Positions 1 to 13,886 of a DNA stretch of 64,000 nucleotides are shown here, piece by piece. The stretch lies in assembly GCA_963921425.1 (NCBI GenBank), contig OY992834.1, positions 1,612,001-1,676,000 on the forward strand, written 5' to 3'. Numbering within the stretch: position 1 is the first letter of the stretch; each line of letters starts with the position of its first letter. The translations under genes and the position numbers were made by a program. Origin of the DNA: Dryas octopetala (taxonomy: Eukaryota; Streptophyta; Magnoliopsida; Rosales; Rosaceae). The notes under the pieces are model-generated. The model worked only from the letters and a program-made list of their open reading frames with translations, was not told the DNA's origin and searched no databases.

Positions 1-365
1 TTGAGGAGACAAAAGAGTGAGGGAGAGTTTGGCAGCAGGGCTTTGCTTTGGTCGTATCGAAGAAATATAGTGTAGCGCTAAGTTGCTAACTTTATTCAAA
101 GCAAGCGGAGATCTTCGCACGAAATGCGAGTGCTTGTCAAGGGAATCGGTGTTGGGTCACTCGCATGGTCGACACATTGCAATTGGATTGGTTTGCAAAT
201 AATTTTCAGAAATTCCATATGCACTCACTACTAGGAGTGCGAGGCCCAAAAACGTTTTGGGTCAGTTATTTTGTATTTTGGGCCTTATTCCATTTAAAAG
301 AAAAAGTTGATCTGAATCGGCATAACGGCTATAAAAGCTTGGGCCTGAACCCAGCACTGAAGAGC

Positions 366-393
366 GCGGGAAATTCACATCTAAATTGGCGCC
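366..393. promoter_or_regulatory. two E2F-like sites upstream of TIMELESS
   Basis: GCGGGAAA at 366-373 is the reverse complement of the canonical E2F site TTTCCCGC. ATTGGCGC at about 385-392 fits the looser WTTSSCSS consensus. Both lie 130-160 bp upstream of the ATG of a replication-fork gene, which is where S-phase E2F/DP control would be expected. The motifs are seen directly; function is inferred. Confidence 0.5.
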
Positions 394-523
394 ACCACTG
401 CCCCAACATTAAACCCTCTCTCTCCCGAGATCTGATCGCTCTCTCCAAATCCCTATCCCTCATTCTTTCCAGAAATCCCAAACTCTTGAACCCCAATTTG
501 AAAACCACAACGTTACCAAGAAG

Positions 524-3500
524 ATGGACATGCAAGGCTTATCGGTGATCTGCTCCAGTCTTGGAGTTGTCGACGAGGATAAGAAAGGCAACATCGTTGG
601 GTACTTAAAGGACGACTACTGCTTAGGTACATTACCTATTCCTTCGAGAACTCTCCGTTTGGTTGCCAAGAAAATTTCTGAATTGGAATGATAACGAAAC
701 CATGAGAAATATTGATTTTTCTTTTCTATTATATATTGACAGATAATTTGAAGGATTTGTTGAGGTTTTTGAGGCGCGATGACCCGCAGAATCGAGATGT
801 GTTTAAGCAAGTATGCAAATGGAATATTGTATCTAAGGATTTGATCCCTATTATTGAACACTGCCAGGATGATCGTAACTTGGTTTTGAATGCAGGTTAG
901 TTCTTTTTATATATTCACCACATGTTTTTGAAAAAGTACTGCCAAATGATTAGTATAATTATTCATTGTTTTGAATTTGCAGTGAAGGTTCTGGTGTTCC
1001 TAACTATGCCAATCGAGCCTTCATCAAACGACATTTTACAACAACTAGAGTATCTATGGCAGTTGAAGACTTCAATTACGTGCAGTGACATTGTTGCAGT
1101 TATAGTATCGCTTCTGGAAAGCCCACTAGAAAATTTGGAACGGTGAGGGGAAATTACTTTATTTCATTTGATGATGATAATACTTCATTTCTAGTATAGG
1201 TGGGACATTTCCTTTACTGTAACAAAAAAGGGTGAAATGAATTTCATTTGTTTTCTTAAGTTTCAAAAGCAACTAAACTTCACTCATGGTTTCTTTTGCT
1301 TTTTCGTATGTCCAAATTCCTTTGAATACTTGTGTAAATTGAAATTGTTGCCAAGCTACCAAATTGTTTTCCGTTACAAGTAAGGTTTGTGTTGATATTA
1401 TGGTTAATCAATCATGTGTCATTGGTTTCCTGACTAATTCTATGCTAGACAGTGATGCGTTCACAGAGGATGACTGGAAATTGGTGCAGCTGGTACTTAC
1501 TTTATTCCGAAACATTTTAGCCATTCAAGAAATTTCACTGGAGCAGAAGGCTAGGGGAACTGCCAGTCACTTTGTATCACTCAGAGATAGATTTCTGGAA
1601 CTTTTGTTTCATGAGAATGTGATGGACTTAGTTTTAGTCATAACCCAGCATATCGGTGATTCCGGTAGCTATCTCTGTCATGATAACTTGCTTTTATTGG
1701 AAATTTTTCATTACATATTTATGGGTCAAGAGCCAGAGTTGATTGCAAGGTCACGTTCAAAAAGTCCTAAGGTTGGTTTCCCTTCATCTCTTTCGGACAT
1801 TTTTCTTGTAGAAATATAATTTATGTGAAGCTAGCAAAAAAAAAAATGTAAATAAATATGATGGGGGAAATTAAATTTAAGGCTCAAATAAGAAGCTTTG
1901 ATACGAGACATAGATAGAGCCACTGGAAGTAGGTTTTATTTTCGTTTTGATGACACTAGTGCAACATGGAAACTATTATCCTTTTTATATTAACTTATGA
2001 GCCTTGAATTGTTTGTCCGCTGATGTGATCTTTCATATAGTTACACAGTAGGTTAAAATTTGTTTTCTGATAGTCTACTGATAACATGCATTTATTAGGT
2101 GGATGAAGACACCATAGATTCGGTACATAGTCTCAAGTCTATTATGGAGGAAGAAGAAGAAGAGAAAAAAAAAATTTCTAGACTACACAACGTGAGTCGT
2201 CATTCACATTTTGGTGGAACATTTACCCGACTTACAATGGTAGGGAGTTTCACTATGGGTTGATACTGGCGAGGGTTTCTATTAAATCTTTCTCTAATGC
2301 CAGTGGGATTTCCTTGGCAGGATGGTTCTAAGGCAGTTTTCAAGGGAAGACCTACCTCTGCTTCTTGTAATACCCTACTTAAACCACTTAATTGTCGGGG
2401 TCCAGTAAAAACGATTGCTTGGGATCATGGGAGATTACCTCCAACAAAGGATAAGATTTTGGAACTGCTTCATGATTTTGTGAACCAGTTTCTATCAGGG
2501 GGTTACAATGGTATGTCTTTTCTTTGTTGGGTTCTCTTTTACATTTGTGTAATTGGTTTTCTTTGATGTTTCATTATCATGAGATTGCATAATTACAAAG
2601 TAATCCACATGTGTATCAGATCTGATGCAGTCAATTCGTGAGGATATTGAAAAGGAACACCACACAATTCAGAAGAGTGATGTCAATGTCTTCTTTCAGG
2701 TTGCTCAGTTTGTTACTTCTTTCCAATATCACAAGTTTTCAATTTCAAAGGTGAGATATGATATCTGAGATAACTATTTTTATTTTCCTAAATATTCTAG
2801 TTGTTTTCTAAATGGACATGGCTTTTGTGTTAATTGGTTTTCATTGGTACATAATCTTTTCTAATGTTGTTATGGTCTTGTTTGGAATCACAAGGCTTCT
2901 AGATTTACAAACTTTTTTAGAATTCATTATGGATGCTTATGGCCCATGTATAAATGCATGCATTTTTAATTTTGTTGATATTGTTCAAAGAACATATAAC
3001 ACAAAAGACTTTCATGGTATGGAATGGTTTTTGTAGCCCTAATGCCTTGAACTTTAGCCTGAGGGAACACATGAATTTATGTTATCTTTATTCCTTGCCT
3101 CCATTGATTGAATTCTTCCTTTATGTAGGTCACTGAATCCTTATTTTATTCCATCATTTCATATATGATTTATTTCCTCAATAATGGTTTTGCCCATCTA
3201 TGCCAAATTTTAAGAGTTAAACCTATTCTGTGATCTGCACGATGAGGAAAACCAAATTGCTAGGCTTTGGTTAGGGACTTACACATCCAATGAATTGTAA
3301 ATAATTCTGTTTTGCTTCTATATTACTTGTGTGTCATACTTATTGTTGTCAGCTGATTATTAGTAAAAGTGTCTTTTCTTGTTTGGAGAATTTTAATTGT
3401 TCATCTGAATCTTCTATGCTTTAACAGCCAAGCATGGGAGCAGAATCAGACACAAGTGAAGTTCCCACCCATAAAAGTACTGATAGCACATTCTTTAGAG

Positions 3501-6500
3501 GTGATATATGTGGACCCATTGCGGCATCAATGAATGAGTCGATGTTCCGACTAGTCATTTCAAAGTGGCGTTATGCATTTGATGGGTTGAAGGAAACACA
3601 TGACTACAAGTTTCTGTCTGCAGCTGGTTCTCTTATGAAAAATATGGTGATCACACTCTTTCACGAGTTTGGTGTTTTTAGTGCATTATTTGCTTATGTT
3701 AATAAATGAATGCTTCGTTAATATACAAATTACAAATCAGTAACACTATCTGGTTGCCTAAGTCATATGTGCCTGCACATTAAATGCATAGACATCTTGG
3801 TAAATATCTGACCCAAAATAAAAAATCTTGGTAAATATGCATTGATTTCACATGATTGACAACAGTGAATCTATGCTTCTATGCAAGTTCTTCACATTTG
3901 AAGTCAAGACTAGAACTGTATTAATAATTATGGCCTTAAGTTCTTCACATTTCTTAACCAGTTTCTCTTGCTTTCAGATTCGCATGCTAGATTTGGTGCT
4001 TAAGTTATTGCCAGAAGACACCAAGGAGCCTCAAACAGTTCGCATACTTCTGTACAAGTTGTTTTATGATCAGACTGATGAGGGGATGACTCAATTCCTC
4101 TTAAATTTGCTCAAATCATTTGACACTCACAAACAACCCAGAAGGTGAATTTTTTTTTTCATCTTTCAGATGCTGTGGAGAGGTTCTCTCTCTTAGCATA
4201 ATCCATTATCAGAGTTATAATGAAAATTTGGAAGAGAATCAATTATAGGAATATTGTCAAAGTTGTTTGTCATTATTTTAGTAATGCAATCTTCAGAAAA
4301 GGGAGATGATTCAGCCTTCTGCAGGGCATCATGTTAACTGATCATCAAGCAACACTTCTCCTTAACATTAACATACTATTGGTAAAATACATACCAGGGA
4401 AAAAAGATTTAATATCCATTTTGGCCTTGATTGAAAGGAAGTTCTAAAACTAATTACATTTCTTTCCTTGTTTGTATGTCTTTATCTTGTTACCATGTTC
4501 ACAAGTGTTCCTTATCAGTGATCTTGCAGATCTTGTGGAGATGGTTTATAAAGTTTTACAGCTCATGGAAAAACTTCAAGCATGTGGAACTTTGAGGGTA
4601 TGTTGCATTGATAATTTTGGATGGGGAAGGTTTTTGGTTTTGTACTAATTGAATTTTATTTTTTAAGTGAGGGATTTTGGTATTATGCTTTACATTAGTT
4701 GGACAGGCACCGCCATAAAATAGAGACATATTTTGTTCAAAGTGGCCTTAGTTAGAGCCAGCCAGTCTGCCGCATTTTTCTAATTGGGATTATTGGTCAA
4801 AGCATATGTATATGCATGATCTCTAGTAATAAGAGTATCCTTACTAAAACCATGTTTTATTTTTTGTGGTTAAGGTTTCTAGAAAATCAAGGAAGGGGAG
4901 GAAGAAGAGAATGTTGAGTAAGAAGGAAACAGAAAATGAACCCTTAGGAGAACATGCTACCATTCAAAAAGAGATTGGCATCTCCAATAGTGAGCAATCA
5001 ACAGATATGAGTGTGACAGAGAACAGAAGCCTAAATACAAGTTCTGATGGGATAAAAGATATCATTATCCCTGCTCAGCCTGATGAATGCAAAATATCTT
5101 TGTTCGAGACAGAAAACCTCCAAGGCAGTCTGGAACAGATAGATTGCAAAAATTCTGGCTATGCCAATGGTGATCTTTGTTATAGCACAGGTGATTCTTC
5201 TGCTGATGAGCAGGTAGCTGCCACTGATGAAGTTGATTTTAAGGTTTCAACTTTGGTTTCTGCTTTTGCAAACAACAACATCATCCAGAAATTGTGTTGG
5301 TTGCTAAAGTTTTATAAGGGTAATTTGACCAGTACAAATCACTACATAGTATGCATTTTGCGAAGGATCAGTGATGAACTGGAGCTCTCTCCAATGCTGT
5401 ATCAGGTCAAGCTTAATAACATAATCACATTTTCAGTAGCCATTTACATTTCTTTTCTCATCTAATGTTTTGATGGTTAATTTTTTGCAGTTATCACTCC
5501 TCACCACATACTATGACATACTAGTTGAGCAGAAGTCATGTCCATGCAAGGCATATAAAAATATTGTTGATTTTTTGACAAATTTGGTCAGAAAAATGCT
5601 AAAAAAAATGAAAAATCAACCCCTACTTTTTGTGGAAGTTCTCTTCTGGAAGACTCGCAAAGAATGCCATTACATTAATGCTGAATATTTATTGCATGAG
5701 CTTGGCCATTTGAAGAAAGAAACTAGAAACTGGGGAAATATTTTAGGGGATGAAGAAATTGGTCCATCACTGGACAATGGATGGACTAGTAGAAACATAG
5801 CTGATGCACTTGGTGAAGATGAAGCTGATGTTGTGATCTCTCACGAGCGTGGGTATGAGAAGTAAGACATGTTTCTGAAACCTGAATGTTCACTTTGTCT
5901 TCATTACTTTGTGATGGTATCAGTTTTATACTAAGTGAAATTATTGATATATTTATGAATTTTCTATAGCAAGTTACTGTAGAGTCTAAGACCACCCTTT
6001 GGTTGTCTGGCCTTGCTTGATAGTGGATAGTCGTGAAGTTTATTTTTGTTGATTTGTTTCTTACTTCACTGGTATACCCCGTTGCCAAAAAAAATGAGAA
6101 GGGAATTCTCTTACTGATTAAAGATACTGCAAGAGGAGTTAAGAAATATGCCTTCTTTTTGTACAGTAATGAAGAAAATTTTGGCAAAGTGAAGGGAGGT
6201 GCTGCATTTATTTCAGATTATGAGATTGATGGGCAAAAAGATTATGACAAGTATGTCCTTCATACTTACAACTCTGAATGATTAATATTATACTTAAATT
6301 TTCATATGTTTATAACCTTGGTGCATTTGGCTGTTTCAGTGTGGGCCAGTCCATGGAAAATGAAGCCGGAAAGGTTCCTAGAAAAAAGAAAAGACTTGTT
6401 ATTGGGGCTGAACTGGAGATGAAAATTAAGGAACTGTATGAGAAGTATGGAGCTGTGATTGAACTTTTTCATTCTGAAAAACCTTTTATCTTTTTCTTAT

Positions 6501-8595
6501 TTGGGCCTTTAATATGCCATATGTATATCTATTGTCATCGGAAACATAAAATATATATATTGGCCATGATCAGTGTTTACCATAATTTTGAGTTGTGCTT
6601 TAGTTTTTAGCTGTGTAGGCCTACTTAATTTTTCATCCAGCTTACTGTAATCTTTCCTGAAAAATATGGCCAATTTAGGTTCAAGGATGACCAGACTTGT
6701 AGTCATCTTATTGCGGAAGTTCTTGATCCTGATGGTAAAGTTTCACCAGCTCAAATTTCCAACAAGCTTAAACAGCTTGGTTTGAAAGTTGCACGAAGGA
6801 AAAGGATGCGCCATACTCAGGAATCTGTTTCCACTGAGCCTAGTCAAACTGATGGAGTTGGAAGAGTAGAGGGAACAACTAATACTCACCATGAATCAAA
6901 CAGTCAGCCTTTGTAAGTATTTGTAGATGAATGTTAACTTCTGAGTATTACAGACTGTATACTTTTTGTTTTTTTTTTTTCTATATAATTTTTTAGTTTT
7001 CTAGGCATTTGTATATATGGGTATCAATAAATGTATGTTTGAATATTATAGATTACGTACGCTTTAGTCTATAATTTTTGTCCATTGGTTTTCATGCTTG
7101 CTGTTTTATGTTGTTGCTTCACTACTCCTGCTGTTAGTTAATTTCAACTTGATGTTTTTATAGGCACACAAGAAAAAGAGTCCGTGCCTTCAATGAAGAT
7201 CAGGAAGCTAGTATTAGAGCTCTGTATGAACAGTGAGTGTTACTTGGTAGAAATATTAGATTTGATCTCCTTCGACTTATAGATGCTGAAGAAATTAAAG
7301 AAGAAAAATAGATGCTGGAATCCATTTATTTAATTTCTTTTCTTTAGTCTTAAAGAAAAAATTACCTTTCTTTGAACTACCCAGATTTAAAGACCATAAA
7401 AGGTGCAGCCACATGATTGCAAATGCAATGGACGGGGATGGCAACTTCACAGCTTCTCAAGTTTCTCGTAAGCTTAAGCAGCTTGGCTTACATATTCCTC
7501 AGAAGAAGAGGTCTGCACCCCAGATGCAGTTGAGGGATGAGGATCTTAATGACTTTGATACAAACAAAGTGCATGACTCTGATGATGAAACATTGTTATC
7601 ATTAATGAACAGGTTATATATGCTCATGATTGCTTGTTCCATTTTTTGGTTATTAAGTTTTATTTCACCATGACTAGTTTCTCAACTTAGTTTTCAATGT
7701 TTGGGCATTTGCACTGCAGACGTCAAACTTGATAATACTTAACATGACTATATTTTTTGAACTTTTAGGGGCAAAAAGGATAATAGCAGATTCAATGAGG
7801 AGTTAGCAGAAGAGACTACTGGACGGAAAGTGTCAGAAGATGATTCTGATAATGAAATCTTATGCTCTGTTCTCAAGTAAATCTCTTCCCCCTCAACCCC
7901 CTCCAAAAGAAAAAAAAAAAAAAAAAAGAAAGAGAAAGAAGAATGATTAAGACAGAATTCTGATTTTCAAGGACTCAAGGCAACTATTTCTCTTAATTAA
8001 TTTGTTTATTTTTTTGTTGGATATAGGAAAACTAGGGGATCCCTTTCCAAGTCAAAGGACCAGAACCTCACAGCCATCTCAATTCAGGGAACAGTAAGCG
8101 GCAATGCTTTGAGAAATGAGGTTGAGGAAGGTGTTAAATCATCTTGCCGGTAATGGAACATCTTTCAACTATAGTAGATTTACTCAGAAAATTTAGACTG
8201 AAGTCTGGGAGTGTTAAGTCTGACTAATAACTGTCTAAAGAATGATATCTGCTTCATCGGAGCTTTAATATCTTTAGTATTTGTTAACTTAATGTACATT
8301 TCTCCTCAGGGATGTTAGCAACCAATCGACTGGGTTGGGACTTGCAGAAATTGATGAAGGTGCTGCTCTCAACCATGTCAGTTTGAATGGCACCGCAGAA
8401 GCTGAAGTCACAGGCACTGGCAGTGGTAATCTGTTAGATGTTACACCTGTGAAAAATTTAGAGGATGTGCAAGATCAACAAATGGACATTGAGTTGGCAG
8501 ATTCAGGGGATGAAGTGGCTCATAGTGTATCTCCAAAGAGCGGTGCAAACAGAAGGAAGCTGAGGATGGTACTTGAGGATGAAGATGATGACTGA
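524..8595 (+). CDS. TIM: TIMELESS-like replication fork protection protein (ATIM family)
   Basis: Twenty-exon gene encoding about 1250 aa. Exons: 524-626, 743-895, 983-1142, 1453-1771, 2099-2191, 2321-2510, 2620-2750, 3428-3646, 3978-4144, 4519-4597, 4875-5405, 5491-5861, 6167-6250, 6340-6444, 6679-6912, 7164-7232, 7385-7612, 7769-7876, 8027-8149, 8310-8595. They total 3753 nt in one uninterrupted frame with GT-AG junctions. The N-terminal TIMELESS domain is recognisable (exon 1 LGVVDEDKKGNIVGYLKDDY; exon 4 FTEDDWKLVQLVLTLFRNIL). Exon 11 opens with a basic RKSRKGRKKR stretch, probably a nuclear localisation signal. Exons 14-17 hold two similar KLKQLGL-containing modules typical of the plant C-terminus. 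The family, with TIPIN, couples helicase and polymerase at replication forks and supports checkpoint signalling and cohesion in the nucleus. The start is the first ATG, just after the presumed 5' UTR. Exon 13 (84 nt) is the least certain junction, because skipping it also keeps the frame. Confidence 0.93.
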
Positions 8596-9796
8596 GATGG
8601 CAGCATGGCCAGGTTCAATCTGCTGGAGCATGGAAGGATGGCTTGGTCTCTGCTGGAGTTGTTATACCATTATTCATTCCGGCTTGCAGGTCAGAGATTA
8701 ATGTATGTATAGCATGATAATATGTCATTGCATCTCTCTGATTGAATTATTGGGTCTTAAATTTTGCTTGCAAGTTATTGATCTATGAGTGTAGATTGTG
8801 TAAGGGACATGTTTAGTATGCATGGATGGGAAAAAAGATTGTACAGGTTGGACAACTATGCACAGATGAAATTTAGATTCATATTATCACATTCATGCTG
8901 TCGTGCGTCTATAGTTATATATACCAAATTACCAATGCATATCAACTTGTTTGGATTTTCCTTAAAATGTCTACTACATATCTCAAGTGCTGCCCGTCTG
9001 GTGTCTGCACGCACAAGCGGCTTGGGTGCAGCGTGGACGATGTCTTCACGCGCCTTGGCAAAACCGCTCATTATAAATTGGGTTAGAAACAATTGCCTCT
9101 TTGACAGTTCAACCCGATCTTTGGATAATCCGGAATTTAAAAACAAAAACCCGATCACATAATTATTGTGCAGATTATTATATAATCAACCCTTTCTAGG
9201 AACTCAACCCTTGATTAAGCTGCAATTTAGATTTTTCTTCCTCGAGTCAACAACTTTCACTGGTTTACAAGTTTTCTAAGCAGTGATTAACTAGACATCA
9301 AATCAAGTATTTTCATCTTGATAAAATATTCTTGCCCCACAATCGATATAACGACCCACACTCAATTTATATAATGAAAGTACGTGGAAAAGTTCTGAAA
9401 CGCTTTTCTTAGGTTTGCCACTAAAGTTGTGCTTGTTAGCTGAAAGTATACTGTACTGTGACTTTGTGAGCCATTTAAAATTATAAAGGAAAAAATGGCT
9501 CTTCACTTTTCGTAGTAGTAATAGCAAAAGTATTAAAACAAATTATTTGAAAGGTTCTTTCCTCTTCCCATCCATGACAAGTTGTCAAACTTCCAATAAA
9601 TGGTACGTCCATACATAAGCTCTGCTAAAACTATCAACATATTGTATTTCAGCAGTCCACTCAGCATAAAAACCCATTCCCAAAAGAGGAAAAGTTTGCG
9701 GAAATACACATGATAGCTCTCAATCTTTAAAGACACCTCACTTCCGAATTCAGATACTACCTACACATCATCTCAGCTCCCTGCACGATCATAATC
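8596..9796. other. intergenic: TIMELESS 3' UTR and RLP upstream region
   Basis: About 150 bp of probable 3' UTR is followed by non-coding DNA. A locally GC-rich patch at about 8985-9070 stands out from the AT-rich surroundings, but I do not recognise it. No convincing gene is seen; the short ORFs on both strands lack family features. Confidence 0.5.
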
Positions 9797-12736
9797 ATGT
9801 TATTTACCATCTTAAGTGGTAGGTCCATACTCTCTGTCTTGGTTAGGCTTCTATGCCTGGTCATTACCTCTGCTATATGTTGTTTAAGTGCTGGGAGTTC
9901 CAACAATCTTAGGTGCATAGAGAGAGAGAAACATGCTCTTCTTCAGTTCAAACAAGGCCTAGTGGATGACTCCAATGTCCTTGCCTCTTGGGAAAGCATG
10001 AAAGACTGTTGCGAGTGGAGAGGAATAACATGCAACAACCAAATAGGTCATGTCATCATGCTAGATCTCTACCATAATTATTCCGATACTTACAATTATG
10101 AAGATCCTTTAAGAGGTGTGATTACTCCTTCACTACTTCAACTGAGATATCTAAATTACTTGGACCTCAGTTTTAATAATTTTGATGGAATGATGCCCAA
10201 GTTCATTGATTCTTTGAGTCAGTTGGAAGTACTAAAACTTGCAGGTAACAGTTTTACAGGACCCATTCCTCCCCAACTTGGAAATCTCTCTAATTTGCAT
10301 ACTCTTGATCTTGCACAGAACATTTTTGTAACCTTTGAAAATCTTGAGTGGTTATCTCATCTTTCTTCCTTGAAATACCTGAACATGTCAGGTCTAAATT
10401 TTTCAGAGATTGTAAAATGGCCACAATCAATAAGCAAGCTACCTTCACTGAGAGAGCTTCAGTTATCTTCATGTAATCTTCCTGATGTTGATCTGAGACC
10501 ACTTTCCTTTATTAATTCTTCAAAATCTCTTGAAGTCCTTGAACTCTCTGATAATCATCTCCTTAATTCTTCAATATTTTATTGGATAGCCAATGCCAGC
10601 ACCAACCTTGTCCATATTGGATTATTGGGAAATCAATTACAAGGTCCCATCCCAGATGTTTTCACAAACATGGTTTCTCTAGTATCTCTTGATCTCTCTT
10701 TTAATCATCTTGAAGGTGGTATACCAAAATCCTTTCGAAACCTTTGCAACTTAGAAGCATTGAACTTAGGGGAAAACAATTTTTCTGACAGACTTCAAGA
10801 CTCTATAGAGAACTTGTCTTGTGCTGAGGGTACCCTCAAATCTCTGTACTTAAGTGGGAACCAGTTTTGGGGGTCATTTCCTGATGATCTTACAAGATTT
10901 TTATTCTTGAAAGAATTACACATTGACGGTACCAATGTGAGTGGGTCTCTCCCAAAGAGTTTTCATCAACTTTCCCAGCTAAGATCCTTGAGCCTAGTTC
11001 TAAACCAGTTGAGCGGGTCATTGCCAGATTTTACAGGTCTTTCATCGTTAAGACAATTATTTCTTTCCAAAAATAAACTAAATGGATCTCTACCTGAGAG
11101 CATCGGGCAACTTTCTAGCCTTGAATATTTGGATCTTTCTTGGAATTCTTTGAATGGTGTCATAACTGAATCCCACTTCTTGAACCTCTCTCATTTAAAG
11201 TCCTTGGATGTTTCTTATAATCCTTTGTCTTTCAATTTGGGCTCAGACTGAAATCCACCTTTTCAACTTCTTTCATTAGGCATGAGTTCTTGTAAGGTAG
11301 GCCCTGCTTTTCCCAAATGGATTCAAACACAGAAAAAACTTACTGCTATTGATTTGTCTAATGCTGGGATATCAGGTTCAGTACCTAATAAGTTTTGGGA
11401 TCTGTCTTCCAACATACTTGACTTAAATCTCTCTATGAACCAAATCTCTGGGAAATTTCCAAATCTGTCATCAAAAAACTGCACCATTTATTCAATTGAC
11501 TTGAGATCTAATCACTTGTCTGGTCCACTCCCACCACTTCCTCCAAACACAAGCAATGTGTTTCTCTCCAAAAACATGTTTTCAGGAGTTCTATTTTCCT
11601 TCTGTGCAACACAGGCTCCAGATTTGTATATTCTCGACCTTTCTGAAAACCTACTGTCAGGGGAACTTCCTAATTGTTGGATGCAATTTCAACAATTGCA
11701 GTCATTGAATTTGGCAAAGAATAATTTCTCCGGAGAAATACCGAGCTCCTTAGGCAATTTAAGGAATATTGTGTTATTACGTTTACATGATAACAATCTT
11801 TCGGGAGAATTGCCTTCTCTAGAGAATTGTACAGAATTAAGGGTTGTTGATCTCGGAGCCAATAAATTATATGGGAAAATACCAACCTGGGTAGGCCAAA
11901 GCCTAACAAAGTTGCTGGTTCTACGCATTCAGTCCAATGAGTTCTATGGAAGCATACCCTTAAGTCTATGCAGTCTACCTGTTATACATGTTTTGGACCT
12001 CTCTAGAAACAATATATCTGGTGCCTTGCCACATTGCCTCAACAATATAACAGCTTATACTTCTATGTCTTCTGAGGTAGAGGATTTCATAATTCTTGGC
12101 TTTGTACAACTGGTGTGGAAAGGAATAGAGATTGAGTTTGGAGAAAATCTTAAGCATTTGAGAAGCATTGACATTTCAAGCAATTACTTAACTGGGGATA
12201 TTCCAGAGAATATAACAAGTATGCTGAAGTTGATTTCTCTAAACCTATCAAGAAACAGTTTTACAGGGTTGCTTCCTAACAACTTTGGTCAGTTGAAGAT
12301 GTTAGAATCTCTTGATTTGTCAAGAAACAAGATATCTGGTAGAATTCCTCCAAGCTTGTCGCAGTTGAATTATCTGAGTGTCTTAGACTTATCATACAAC
12401 AACTTGTCAGGAAGAATTCCGCTAAGCACCCAACTCCAGAGTTTTAATGCTTCTGTGTTTATGGGAAATCTGGGACTCTGCGGACCGCCGCTAACACAAG
12501 AATGTCCAGGAGATGGAACCACTCAAGGTCCTGCTTCCACTAGTGGTGGTGAAGGTGATGAGCTGGGACAAGATAATGATGGTCTCATAAGCTTAGGATT
12601 TTATGTTAGCATGGCGCTTGGGTTCATCGTAGGATTCTGGGGAGTCTGCGGTACTTTACTGCTTAAGAGTTCGTGGAGATACGCCTATTTTCGGTTCCTG
12701 GATAATATTAAGGTTGCTGTTAGAGGGAGACATTAA
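9797..12736 (+). pseudogene. EIX-type LRR receptor-like protein with one premature stop
   Basis: Single-exon LRR receptor-like protein gene, 980 codons from ATG to the terminal TAA, interrupted in frame by TGA at 11249-11251. Order: hydrophobic signal peptide (residues about 10-35); LRRNT_2 cap beginning CIEREKHALLQFKQGL and containing the paired-cysteine DCCEWRGITC motif; many extracellular plant-type LRRs (LxxLxLSxNxLxGxIP) through about residue 890; an acidic spacer; a transmembrane helix (GFYVSMALGFIVGFWGVCGT); and a short basic tail (WRYAYFRFLDNIKVAVRGRH) without a kinase. This is the layout of tomato EIX1/EIX2 and related RLPs, cell-surface immune receptors that signal through SOBIR1-type partners. 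The frame is identical before and after the stop, and the second half has no other lesion. The stop sits where relatives have Trp in a W(I/V)PPFQL motif, so a TGG-to-TGA change is the simplest explanation. The upstream part alone would be a secreted 484-aa LRR protein without an anchor. Confidence 0.88.
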
Positions 12737-12810
12737 AGATAAATGGTATAGTTCTGTTATTTCTTTTATTTTTTCTTATTTATTTCTGGGTTCAATATGC
12801 ATTTTAGAAA

Positions 12811-13886
12811 GGCTTAATTATCGATTTACCATCCAAAATTGTAACTCATTCTCACTTTACCACCTGAAAGTTTTTTTGTCCCAGATTACCACCTGTAACT
12901 TACACCCGTGTCCCATTTTACCTTGTTCCGTCAATAATTCCGTTAATGCTGACGTGACGTGGCGCGCTGGATGTGCGCCACGTGTCACATCTTTTTTGAT
13001 TTTTTTTTTCTATTTTTATAAACATTGAAAATTAATTAAAAATAGCTCCGAGCTTAGAAAAATACACGGAAAATTCCTATTGACTTGTCTTGACTAGTAC
13101 TAATTTACTATGGGGTCAAAATGCCAATTTTCCCTCTAAAAATTTCCAAAAAATTTAGAAAGTCTAAATTTATTTCTAGAAAATTAAAATACTCTAGACT
13201 CTTTGGAAATTCATAGAATAATCTCCCAAACTCCAAAAAATATGAGGTCTGCACCGTTAGTCTTCTATAAACTAACAATACCTTTCTCGTGAACACTTGC
13301 TACCCAAAAGACCTCTCGGTCTTAGAGGAAAATAAAATTTCCTATAAAATAAATTCTAGAAAAATTCTAGAATTTCTGTAAAGTCTCAAAATAATTCTCT
13401 AAAACAGGCTTTTGGTAATTTTTCAAAATATTTTTGAGAATTTGTCCAAGAGTTTACGAAAATTCTAGAATTTTTTCTAGAATTTATTTAATAGAAGAAA
13501 ATTTATTTTAATTTTTTAGAAATAAATTTGGACTTTCTAATTTTTTTGGAAATTTTTAGAGGCCAGATTGGTAATTTAACCTTATAGTAAATTAGTGCTA
13601 GTCAAGACGAGTTCGTAGAAATTTTTCGTGTATTTTTCTGAGTTCGGAGCTATTTTTAATTAATTTTCAAAGTTTATAAAAATAATAAAAGATGTGACAC
13701 GTGGCGCACATCTAGCGCGCCACGTCAGCATTAACGGCCAGATTGTCAGCATTAACGAAATTGTTGACGGCACAAGGTAAAATGGAACACAGATGGAAGT
13801 TACAGGTGGTAATCTGGGACAAAAAACTTTCAGGTGGTAAAATGGGAATGAGTTACAGTTTTGGGTGGTAAATCGATAATTAAGCC
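12811..13886. mobile_element. long palindromic (foldback) TIR element, Mutator/hAT-like, non-autonomous
   Basis: The ends are reverse complements: GGCTTAATTATCGATTTACC at 12811 and its complement ending at 13886. The complementarity continues inward for roughly 350-400 bp per arm with scattered mismatches; for example, the ACGTGGCGCGC-type blocks near 12958 and 13715 pair. Both sides are flanked by the 8-bp direct repeat TTTAGAAA (12803-12810 and 13887-13894), read as the target-site duplication. No transposase ORF is present, so it is non-autonomous. The 8-bp duplication fits hAT, while the very long TIRs fit Mutator-like elements; superfamily is left open. The 5' end lies 74 bp past the RLP stop codon. 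Confidence 0.85.

Noticed and set aside
165..548. 127-aa ORF overlapping the TIMELESS start
   Set aside because: It covers the promoter and leader, has no family features, and runs in a different frame over the real first exon.
11227..11279. A 53-nt intron (GTCTTT...CATTAG) that would remove the RLP stop codon
   Set aside because: It is shorter than plausible plant introns, has a weak donor, and its length is not a multiple of three, so it would break the intact downstream frame.
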